Both the position numbers and the translations under genes were made by a program. A model generated the notes under the pieces. It did no database searches and was not told the origin of the DNA. It saw nothing but the letters and a program-made list of their open reading frames with translations. Positions 13,603 through 20,167 of a stretch of 20,167 bases of DNA are shown one piece after another. Source of the stretch: DATJMJ01 sp035508795 (GTDB lineage: Bacteria; Actinomycetota; Acidimicrobiia; Acidimicrobiales; Palsa-688); the NCBI GenBank assembly GCA_035508795.1, contig DATJMJ010000222.1:1-20167 (forward strand), in the 5' to 3' direction. The first letter of the stretch is position 1. Each line of letters starts with the position of its first letter.

Positions 13603-14400
13603 TCAAAAACCTGGGAAAACGCTCCTCAATTCGTCGAGGCCGATCTTGCCTGCGGCCTTGACGCCGGTCGGGGTGTGCTCAGGGTCGAGACGGCCCGAGA
13701 CGAGCCGGGCCAACGCGGCTGAGGGCAGCTGGACCGTGCCATCGTAGGGCCCCGTAGGTGGTGGTGCGCCGTCGCCAACTTCTTCCAGCTTTGCCGTTTC
13801 GCCGACCGTCAAGACGAAGTGCTTGTCGGGCCGCACCGTCTTCACCTCGACCCGTCCCCTCAGGTCGCCCGGTTTGCAAGCTCTCTCCACGGTAAAGGGG
13901 AGGCGCTCGAGGACGAGAGCCGCCGACGAGCCGAGCACTTCGGCTTGCGGGTCAAATGTGACGGCTACGTCCCATGAGTGCAGGGCATGTTCGGCGAGCC
14001 GGAGACCGACCGCCCCGGCGACATCGAAGCTCATGGTGAGGAACTTGACTCGCAGGTCCTTTAGCGTGGCATCGTCGAGGCCCTCGAGCACCGAGACGTA
14101 GCGGCGGTCCCAGACCACGCACTGGCTCGCTTTCTCCCGGGGGTTGAGTGCGTTCCAGCGGCTCCAGATGACCGGGAAGTCATCGCGGCCAAGGGGCTCC
14201 TCCTGCGCGAGCGCCCTCTCCAGGTTGGTGAGCGCGATCTCTGCGCCCGAGCCGATGTGCGAGAGGAGCTGGCTCACGTCCCAGCCCTTGCAATAGGACT
14301 CCTTGTCGAGGTCTTCGGACGAAAAACCGCTCACGAGCGAGACGAGGGCGTCATGTGAGGCGCGGAGCGCGTGGATCCAACTGCGAGCATCATTTGCCAT
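13603..14400 (-). CDS. Mycothiol-dependent maleylpyruvate isomerase family protein (DinB-like fold)
   Basis: This 265-residue protein has the MDMPI N-terminal four-helix metal-binding domain. Likely ligands are His48 (SQLLSHIGSGAE) and the ExxxH pair Glu137/His141 (LAEHALHSWDV), matching His52, Glu144 and His148 of the Corynebacterium enzyme. The C-terminal part (about 170-265) is the smaller alpha/beta domain that ends in GKIGLDELRSVFPGF. Relatives use mycothiol as cofactor or substrate for isomerase or thiol-transferase reactions. The true reaction here is unknown and most family members are not isomerases. It lies 47 bases downstream of lhr on the same strand. The -10-like CAAGAT seven bases before its ATG suggests it may also have its own leaderless promoter. 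Confidence 0.85.
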   Translation of the reverse strand: MANDARSWIHALRASHDALVSLVSGFSSEDLDKESYCKGWDVSQLLSHIGSGAEIALTNLERALAQEEPLGRDDFPVIWSRWNALNPREKASQCVVWDRRYVSVLEGLDDATLKDLRVKFLTMSFDVAGAVGLRLAEHALHSWDVAVTFDPQAEVLGSSAALVLERLPFTVERACKPGDLRGRVEVKTVRPDKHFVLTVGETAKLEEVGDGAPPPTGPYDGTVQLPSAALARLVSGRLDPEHTPTGVKAAGKIGLDELRSVFPGF

Positions 14401-14407
14401 TGTGGTT

Positions 14408-14413
14408 ATCTTG
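14408..14413 (-). promoter_or_regulatory. Possible -10 element of the MDMPI gene
   Basis: CAAGAT followed by seven bases and ATG 14400 in leaderless geometry, inside the 47-base lhr-MDMPI gap. No Shine-Dalgarno sequence is visible. Weak on its own. Confidence 0.3.
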
Positions 14414-14447
14414 CCTTACTTCTGAGCGGTTTGCCCATCCGCCACGC

Positions 14448-17400
14448 CTACTCCAAAGCCGCGACACGGCCCGGGACGTGCTCCGCGTCAGGAGCGACGA
14501 TGAGGCCATCGGAAATGACGATGCTGTTGGCCCGCACCGCCGGGACTCTCTTGCCGGGGAGTATGACGCCGGAGAGGTTGAGGGGGTCGGCGGCAGAGAG
14601 GCGCACGGGTGCGTCCTTGCGCTCGCTGCGCGCCACGTGGCGGACCTCATCGAGCGCTTCGGGGAGGGCGTACTGCTCGCCGGCAAATCCCGTGACGAAC
14701 CTGCCGCCCCGCGCCACGCCTCGCGCCTCGAACCGCCGGAGCGCCCAAAGCACCTCGCGCCAGGGGACCGCCAGGTCCTCGTGGGAAGCGAGGTCCCAGA
14801 AGACAACTCCCCAGCGAGCGAGCAGCTGGCTCGCGACGTGCTCGGCCAGCTCGTCCGTGTGCATCCGGCCCTCGTCGGGGTCGCTCGCCGTACCCGGCGC
14901 GAGGAGCGCCCAGCGCCCTTCGCCTGGTTGGCGGGCGGCTCGCACCGTCGCCGGGTTCGGGCGCAGGCCAAGACGCCTCCGTTCGGGGAGGTGGCGCCGC
15001 GACCAATCGTCGCGCCGCGAAAACAGAGCGCGCACTGCGCCGAAGCCGTCCGACGTGACGATCCCGCGCGCTACGAGGTCCCACAGGCCCTCTTGCACCT
15101 CCACCGGGAGACGGCGTGTCACACCTGGCAGGTCGGAGGCGAACATGGCCCCGCGGGCCCTCAAGGCGTCGAGGACGTCTCTCGCCGGCCCGTGAGGAGG
15201 CTCTTCCGGGGCCACGCCGCCGCGCTTGGATTGCAGGAGCCACTCGAGGTCGCCCCTGAGCATGAAGGTCACAGGCGTGGCGCGCGAGGGCGTGGACGCT
15301 CCCCTCCGGCTCGGCCCGTCGGGCCCCTGGCCGCGTGGCGACAGACGGCCCCATACGATCTCGCCGGACAGGCAGAGATCCTCGAGCCAACGCCGCTGGT
15401 AGCCCTCGACACGGGCTGCAAGGACGGCGTCCTCCCACGCTCCGGCCGCCAGTTCCCATCCCTGGAGCTGCTCGACTACCGAGAGCAACCCGGTGCGGCC
15501 CTGCCTGCGCGTCCCCTCGGCGACGTGCTGCCAACGGAGGAGGAACCTCATGAACTCCTGGGAGCTCACGGGTTTCACTTCCCTCCGGAGCCTGTTTTGG
15601 GTGTACCCGTGGATGCGGGCGAGGAGGTGGCGAGCACACCATTGCTGGGCCTCGTCCATGGACGGGTCGAAGCGGCCTTGCATTGCGAAACCCTCCGACT
15701 CGAGGCGGGCGAGCCCAACCTTGACCCGGCTCTCCGGGAGGCTCGTAGCGTGTCCCAGCTGTGCCACCGTGACGGGGCCGTTGACCTCGAGGTGGCCCCG
15801 CACAATCAAGGCGGCGGCGACGTCGGCATCGACATCGGTGCCAGGCCCGCCGGGCGCGCCGGGCCCGTCCGTCCCATGGCGGCCGGCCGTCGCTGGAAGA
15901 CGATGGTCGGGTTCGAAGACGGCACCGGGGTAGAGAGCCTCAACCCAAGCGCGGCGTTCGGTCGAGCACCAAAGCGGGCCGCGCCCGCCGGCCGGAGCCT
16001 CGTGACCGCCCGCTTCGGCGGCAGGGGGGTAGACGTACATCGCCCTGCCGGCGCCCATCAGTTCGCCGAACCAGTCCCCCCACTCCTTGAGGGGACGGTG
16101 GGCGAGGGTGGAAAGCAATAGCTCATGGAGCTCCTCCGCCCCCCGGGGAGCAGGTGCTACATCGGCTCTCACCTTTTCCAAAGCGGAAGGGTCGAGGCGC
16201 GAAAGGTCCCGTGCCTCCACTGGCAGCCCTCGCCTCAGCTGGACCTGGCGGGCGCGCCGCTCCTCGAGCGGAGCATCGTCCAAGTAGGTGTACGGCTCGC
16301 TGTTGACGATCTCGTGGGAGAGCACCGATGGTTCGACGGAGTCGACGAAGTGGGCTTTTATCTCGCCGGAATGGAGCTTGCTGACAAGGTCTTTCAACCC
16401 GTCGATGTCCATTGCCTCGTGCAGGCAGTCCTCGATCACCTGGCGCACGATGACATGGTCCGGCAGCTGGATCGGCCCGGGAGCCGTGTTTTCCTGGCAG
16501 GCCGCCAGCGCAGGAAAGACGGCGGCCATCAGGTCGTCGGCCTCCATTCGCTGCACGGGTAGGGGATTTTTCTTGCCGCCCCGGAAACGCAAGATGGCGA
16601 GCGCCCGGCTGAGGTCCCAGCGCCACCGGGAGGTGAACATCGGTGAAGCGAGGACGGCCTGTTCGAGGGTCGACCGGACCGTGTTGGGGTGAAGGAGCTT
16701 CGGTGCCGAAGAAAGCGGGAAGCTGTGCTGAGGCCCGAGGGAAAGGATGACGGCGTCGTCGCTCGCCGCGGCCTGCAGCTCGAAATCGAACGTGACGCAG
16801 AAGCGTTTTCGCAAGGCGAGCCCGAGGCCCCTGTTTATGCGGCCGCCGAAGGGGGAGTGGACGACGAGCTGCATCCCTCCCGCGTCGTCGAAGAACCGCT
16901 CGAACACGACGTCTTTTTGAGTTGGCATCACCCCGAGCTGCGCGACCCCGGTTGACAAGTACGCGACGATTTGATGGGCCGCAGACGCGTCAATGCCGGG
17001 CACTTGCAGGAGGAGGGTGGTGGCAGCCGAGGGCCCGCCTTGTGCCAGGCTCTCGTCGATGGAGCACCGTAGCTGGGACACCTCCTCCGAAAGTTCGGCT
17101 GTCCGGCTGGGTGCTTCGCCTACCCAGAAAGGGATGGTCGGCCTTGACCCGTCGGCGTCTGTCACCCTCACCTCGCCGGGGGTCACGCGCCGGATCCGCC
17201 AGGCGTGCGTGCCCAGGAGGAACACGTCGCCTGCCATCGACTCGATGGCGAAATCCTCGTTGACGGTCCCGACGAACATGTCGTCCGGCTCGGCGACGAC
17301 ACGGTAATCCCCCACCTCGGGGATAGCCCCACCGCTGGTGAGGGCCGCCAGGCGGGCGTTGCGGCGAGGGCGTAGCACTCCGTTGACGCGGTCGCGGTGC

Positions 17401-18983
17401 AAGAAGGCCATCCGTGCGCCTCGCCCGGTCGGGATCCCCTCCGAGGCGAGCTCCACCACTTCCTCGAACTCTTCCCAGCTGGTGCCGGCATAAGGTGAGG
17501 ACCTTTTAACGAGCTCGTAGAGGTCTTTTTCGCTCCATTCGCCCGCAGCGGCAACTTCGGCGACGACCTGCTGAGCAAGTATGTCGAGCGGGGCAACCGG
17601 CGGCAGCACGGCGTCGAGCCGGCCCTTTTGGACCGCAGCGAGCAAGGCCGCGCACTCGACGAGCTCGTCACGCGTGGTCGGGAAAAGCACGCCTTCGGGC
17701 ACGCCGTGGCGCGAGTGGTTGGACCGGCCAACGCGTTGCAAGAACGTGGAGACCGCCCGCGGCGAGCCGACCTGGCACACGAGCTCTACGGGGCCGATGT
17801 CGATGCCGAGCTCCAAAGATGCGGTGGCAACGAGCGCCCGGAGCTCGCCGGCACGGAGCCTCGACTCCGTGATCTTGCGCCTTGCCGCCGAGAGGCTGCC
17901 GTGGTGCGCCGCAACCTGGTCAGGGCCGAGGATCTCGCCGAGAAGGTGCGCCAGCCGTTCGGCGAGGCGGCGAGTGTTGACAAAAACCAGTGTCGTGCGG
18001 TGCCCTTCGACGTGGGCAGCTATTTGCGCCACGACCTCCGCCATCTGCTCCTGGGAAAGGACGGCGGCGAGCTCCTGCTCGGGCAACTCGATGCTCACCC
18101 GGACGTCGCGGCGGTGCCCGCAGTCCACGAGCTCGACGCGGCGCGATCGCGGGTGAAGTCCGGGACTCGTCTCGGGTCGGACGAGCTCGGGTACCGAGGA
18201 GGCCGCGGGCGGCTCCGTTGCACCGGGTGGCTCCGTTGCACCGGGTGGCGGCGAAATGTTGGGTACCCCCGCCTGTGGGGTCTCCGGGTTGAGGTGGGGC
18301 TCCGCAGCCGCGCCGCTCAACAACCGAGCTGTCACCTCGATCGGGCGCTGGGTTGCCGACAGGCCCACGCGTTGGGAGCGTCCCTCTTGCTGAACGTGCT
18401 CCAGCCGCTCCAGCGTCAGCGCAAGGTGAGACCCTCGCTTGTCACGGGCGAGGGCGTGGATCTCGTCGACGATGACAGTGCGGACCCGCCTCAAGGTCTC
18501 CCTGCTGCGGTCGGCCGTCAGGTAGAGGTAAAGGCTCTCGGGGGTCGTAACGAGGATCGTCGGGGGGCCTTTGACCATGGCCGCCCGGGCGCCAGCGGGC
18601 GTGTCGCCTGTCCGCACGGCGACGCTGATCGGGGCCACCGGCAGGCCGAGACGCTCGGCAGCCTCGGCGATCCCGCTCAGCGGGCGCTCGAGGTTTTGGT
18701 GCACGTCGACGGCTAGGGCCTTCAGCGGCGAGACGTACACGACCCTCGTATGGTTGGTGACGTCGTCACCTTGCTGGAACGCGCGGTAGGCCTCGTCTAT
18801 CGCCATCAGGAAGCCTGTCAGGGTCTTGCCTGACCCGGTAGGTGCGGCCACGAGCACATCTGAACCGCTCCGGATCAGCGGCCAGCCCTGAGCCTGCGCT
18901 GCCGTCGGGCCCTCGGGGAACTCCTCCTCGAACCACGCAGCTACTGCCGGGTGCAGGTCGAGCGCACGAAGCGAAACAGCCAT
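14448..18983 (-). CDS. lhr: ATP-dependent helicase Lhr (large helicase-related protein), full length
   Basis: This 1511-residue superfamily 2 helicase is close in length to the mycobacterial and E. coli Lhr proteins. RecA domain 1 shows the Q-like region PTAAQAQGWP (26-35), Walker A APTGSGKT (47-54), motif Ia SPLKAL (85-90), TGDT (125-128), TTPESL (146-151), DEIH (173-176) and SAT (209-211). Domain 2 has the Arg finger motif QRVGRSNHSRHG. A winged-helix and Lhr-specific domain follows (HSPFGGRINRGLGLALRKRF), then the long C-terminal domain found only in bacterial long-form Lhr. Lhr translocates 3'-to-5' on single-stranded DNA, prefers RNA:DNA hybrids and is linked to mitomycin-type damage responses in mycobacteria. 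An extra Pro/Gly-rich segment at about 226-283 separates motif III from domain 2. The ATG at 18983 has no Shine-Dalgarno; TAGGCT lies 11 bases upstream. Confidence 0.95.
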   Translation of the reverse strand: MAVSLRALDLHPAVAAWFEEEFPEGPTAAQAQGWPLIRSGSDVLVAAPTGSGKTLTGFLMAIDEAYRAFQQGDDVTNHTRVVYVSPLKALAVDVHQNLERPLSGIAEAAERLGLPVAPISVAVRTGDTPAGARAAMVKGPPTILVTTPESLYLYLTADRSRETLRRVRTVIVDEIHALARDKRGSHLALTLERLEHVQQEGRSQRVGLSATQRPIEVTARLLSGAAAEPHLNPETPQAGVPNISPPPGATEPPGATEPPAASSVPELVRPETSPGLHPRSRRVELVDCGHRRDVRVSIELPEQELAAVLSQEQMAEVVAQIAAHVEGHRTTLVFVNTRRLAERLAHLLGEILGPDQVAAHHGSLSAARRKITESRLRAGELRALVATASLELGIDIGPVELVCQVGSPRAVSTFLQRVGRSNHSRHGVPEGVLFPTTRDELVECAALLAAVQKGRLDAVLPPVAPLDILAQQVVAEVAAAGEWSEKDLYELVKRSSPYAGTSWEEFEEVVELASEGIPTGRGARMAFLHRDRVNGVLRPRRNARLAALTSGGAIPEVGDYRVVAEPDDMFVGTVNEDFAIESMAGDVFLLGTHAWRIRRVTPGEVRVTDADGSRPTIPFWVGEAPSRTAELSEEVSQLRCSIDESLAQGGPSAATTLLLQVPGIDASAAHQIVAYLSTGVAQLGVMPTQKDVVFERFFDDAGGMQLVVHSPFGGRINRGLGLALRKRFCVTFDFELQAAASDDAVILSLGPQHSFPLSSAPKLLHPNTVRSTLEQAVLASPMFTSRWRWDLSRALAILRFRGGKKNPLPVQRMEADDLMAAVFPALAACQENTAPGPIQLPDHVIVRQVIEDCLHEAMDIDGLKDLVSKLHSGEIKAHFVDSVEPSVLSHEIVNSEPYTYLDDAPLEERRARQVQLRRGLPVEARDLSRLDPSALEKVRADVAPAPRGAEELHELLLSTLAHRPLKEWGDWFGELMGAGRAMYVYPPAAEAGGHEAPAGGRGPLWCSTERRAWVEALYPGAVFEPDHRLPATAGRHGTDGPGAPGGPGTDVDADVAAALIVRGHLEVNGPVTVAQLGHATSLPESRVKVGLARLESEGFAMQGRFDPSMDEAQQWCARHLLARIHGYTQNRLRREVKPVSSQEFMRFLLRWQHVAEGTRRQGRTGLLSVVEQLQGWELAAGAWEDAVLAARVEGYQRRWLEDLCLSGEIVWGRLSPRGQGPDGPSRRGASTPSRATPVTFMLRGDLEWLLQSKRGGVAPEEPPHGPARDVLDALRARGAMFASDLPGVTRRLPVEVQEGLWDLVARGIVTSDGFGAVRALFSRRDDWSRRHLPERRRLGLRPNPATVRAARQPGEGRWALLAPGTASDPDEGRMHTDELAEHVASQLLARWGVVFWDLASHEDLAVPWREVLWALRRFEARGVARGGRFVTGFAGEQYALPEALDEVRHVARSERKDAPVRLSAADPLNLSGVILPGKRVPAVRANSIVISDGLIVAPDAEHVPGRVAALE
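18211..18246 (-). repeat. 18-bp tandem repeat inside lhr
   Basis: The unit GGCTCCGTTGCACCGGGT (plus-strand reading) occurs twice in perfect tandem. It encodes PPGATE repeats in the extra segment between motif III and the second RecA domain of Lhr. Confidence 0.9.
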
Positions 18984-19082
18984 GGTGAGCCGTCAGCCTA
19001 CCGGTGGCCTGTGACGGTCCAGCCGTCCTCTAGCCGTTCGAAGCTGCTTGGAGCCTGGCCCGGGGGTGGGGGAGCCGAGCGG

Positions 19083-19088
19083 TAAACT
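19083..19088 (+). promoter_or_regulatory. -10 element of rnpB
   Basis: TAAACT matches TANNNT and ends six bases before G19095, which is the first base of the P1 helix. This suggests the transcript starts at or near the mature 5' end. No consensus -35 is visible. Confidence 0.55.
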
Positions 19089-19094
19089 CGAGCT

Positions 19095-19478
19095 GAGTGA
19101 GCTGGCCGGGTGGTCGCGGCCAAGCACTGCGCCGGCGTGCCGGACAGTGACTTGGTCGAGGAAGGTCGGGACTCCGCAGGGCAAGGTGCTGGCTAACGGC
19201 CAGTCGGGGCGACCCGCAGGAAAGTGCCACAGAAAATAGACCGCCGATGGGCAGGGGGCTCGGCCTTCTGCCACAGGCAAGGTTGAAACGGTGCGGTAAG
19301 AGCGCACCAGCGGCCGGGGTGACCCGGGCGGCTTGGTAAACCCCACCTGGAGCAAGGTCAAACGTGGGACGGCCGGCCCGGCCGATGTCCCCAGGTAGAC
19401 CGCTCAGATGGATGACCACCCATCCGGTACCCGGAAACGGGCCGGGGGACAGAATCCCGCCTACAGGCCGGCTCACTC
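19095..19478 (+). ncRNA. rnpB: RNase P RNA (type A), catalytic subunit
   Basis: This ribozyme removes 5' leaders from pre-tRNAs together with the RnpA protein. The 5' strand of P1, GAGTGAGC (19095-19102), pairs exactly with GCTCACTC (19471-19478). Conserved core blocks are present: GAGGAAGGTCGGGACTC (P4 5' strand), CCACAGAAAATAGACCGCC, the hairpin GTGCGGTAAGAGCGCAC (19291-19307), the CCA-binding GGT of loop 15 (19335-19337) in TTGGTAAACCCCACC, GAGCAAGGTCAAA, and GACAGAATCCCGCCTACAG (P4 3' strand). Both P4 strands differ from the usual GAAAGUCCGG / CCGGCUUA sequences but remain complementary, with the bulged U kept at 19166. The ends are inferred from P1 and may be off by a few bases. Confidence 0.95.
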
Positions 19479-19735
19479 GCCTTATGCCTGCTTGGGTAGG
19501 GCATATGTGCTCGACGGGACCTGGTTTGTCCACGAAATGTCCGCGGATGTTTCTGTTTTGCCAGCGGGCCCGAGCTGCCGAACGGACGCAGCGTTGAGGG
19601 ACTTCAGGACTGTTGGTGGGGACCCTCTCAACGACGTACGGGCTTCGCTCGTTGAAGCTTTGCCTGCGGGGGCACCGGGAAATGCTGGGAAGGTGGCGAG
19701 GCCAACGACCAGCACCCTCATTTCAGAGCCAAGGC
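19479..19735. other. Non-coding stretch between rnpB and the MarR-like frame
   Basis: I see no convincing gene here. Two weak foldbacks are visible: GTTGAG/CTCAAC near 19597-19631 with a large loop, and GCTTC/GAAGC near 19646-19662. Neither is followed by a T-run, and no clear rnpB terminator was found. Confidence 0.4.
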
Positions 19736-20167
19736 CTAGGTGAATCGCCCCGGGATGGTCCCAATACTGCCAATTGAGCGTACGACGGCAATTTCTGCTA
19801 ATCGTTCACCATAACGCACGCTAGTAAATTGATTGCCGGCGTCCTCTTTTCGGTTCTCGCCGGATGAAGCGGAGGGTAATTTCTGTGGGCGGTCGAGCTC
19901 CGCGGTCTCGATCTCGACCCGCCGCCGGTCGGTTACCTCCGAGACTACCTTCTGGCCTCCCTCGGTGAGATGAACATGGACCGTCCTGGGATCGTCTTTC
20001 GCTCTCACCCGGCGCACTGGATGCTCCTTCACGAGCTGGGTTTCAAGTTCGATGCATAGTGCAATAAGAGCAGTAGGAAAATCAACCGTCGCGCTGATCC
20101 TGCCTTGTTTTGTCGGGCCTCTGCGGCAGCGGCGGTTGCCGGAGAGAACGCGGGAGCGGCCAGCGAC
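19736..20167 (-). CDS. MarR-like winged-helix regulator, partial or degraded (runs off right edge)
   Basis: The minus frame stays open for 144 codons from the right edge to a stop at 19736, so the start is outside the window. The central segment VRRVRAKDDPRTVHVHLTEGGQKVVSEVTDRRRVEI matches the wing and following helix of MarR-family repressors, where a DDPR/DxR turn is followed by a V-V-LTE-G pattern. The sequence upstream (RISATVDFPTALIALCIELETQ) only loosely resembles the expected recognition helix. The last 60 residues (SASSGENRKEDAGNQFTSVRYGE) do not look like a MarR dimerisation helix and are coded by visibly less GC-rich DNA. It may be a divergent C-terminus, a frameshifted pseudogene or a remnant; more sequence to the right would settle this. 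Confidence 0.45.
   Translation of the reverse strand, partial: VAGRSRVLSGNRRCRRGPTKQGRISATVDFPTALIALCIELETQLVKEHPVRRVRAKDDPRTVHVHLTEGGQKVVSEVTDRRRVEIETAELDRPQKLPSASSGENRKEDAGNQFTSVRYGERLAEIAVVRSIGSIGTIPGRFT

Noticed and set aside
14355..16121. 588-codon open frame on the plus strand opposite lhr
   Set aside because: Arg/Pro/Gly-rich translation with no recognisable domain; it lies opposite clear Lhr coding sequence and reflects high-GC third-position bias.
17628..18716. 362-codon plus-strand frame opposite lhr
   Set aside because: Antisense to the helicase motifs; composition typical of a GC shadow.
19030..19743. Small open frames on both strands across 19030-19743
   Set aside because: Most of this span is the RNase P RNA gene; the remaining frames show no protein features.
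1..20167. CRISPR arrays, insertion sequences, tRNAs, prophage or toxin-antitoxin genes
   Set aside because: No spaced repeats, transposase motifs, tRNA-like folds or paired small genes were found on reading both strands.

Overview
The window is high-GC DNA (roughly two thirds G+C by eye), almost fully coding and with no mobile element. It looks like the chromosome of an actinomycete (Actinomycetota). Two genes point to a mycothiol-using cell: a PIG-L/Mca-type amidase and a mycothiol-dependent maleylpyruvate-isomerase-fold protein. The Ada-AlkA fusion, the full-length Lhr helicase, the many start codons that look leaderless and the type-A RNase P RNA fit the same phylum. I cannot name the genus. 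A deep-branching lineage such as Acidimicrobiia is possible but unproven.

Left part (1-7708): the N-terminus of a Gfo/Idh/MocA dehydrogenase runs off the left edge behind a very acidic unknown protein. Next come a secreted helical protein, a large FUSC-family membrane protein, the Mca-like amidase diverging from a 3-hydroxyisobutyrate-dehydrogenase-like reductase, an actinobacterial coiled-coil protein, and a small secreted four-cysteine protein. Middle part (7714-13592): an alkylation-repair pair (Ada-AlkA fusion followed by Ogt, coupled by an ATGA overlap) diverges from a MEDS-HATPase regulator. After that come a cold-shock protein, a threonine ammonia-lyase with an ACT domain, and 3-methyladenine glycosylase I (Tag). 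Right part (13603-20167): a mycothiol-dependent enzyme lies downstream of a complete 1511-residue Lhr helicase. The RNase P RNA gene (rnpB) follows, then a MarR-like reading frame cut by the right edge.

The genes alternate strand almost one by one, with tail-to-tail gaps of a few bases and short divergent promoter regions. Only three same-strand pairs look like operons: the acidic protein with the dehydrogenase, alkA with ogt, and lhr with the MDMPI gene. A functional theme is repair of alkylated DNA (Ada-AlkA, Ogt, Tag, Lhr) together with thiol-based detoxification (Mca-like, MDMPI-like).

I found no obviously new multi-gene system. The most unusual signals are compensated base-pair changes in the near-universal P4 helix of RNase P RNA, two almost identical promoters about 9 kb apart (one driving an anti-sigma-like regulator), interlocked divergent promoters between ilvA and tag, and a recurrent leaderless start architecture.
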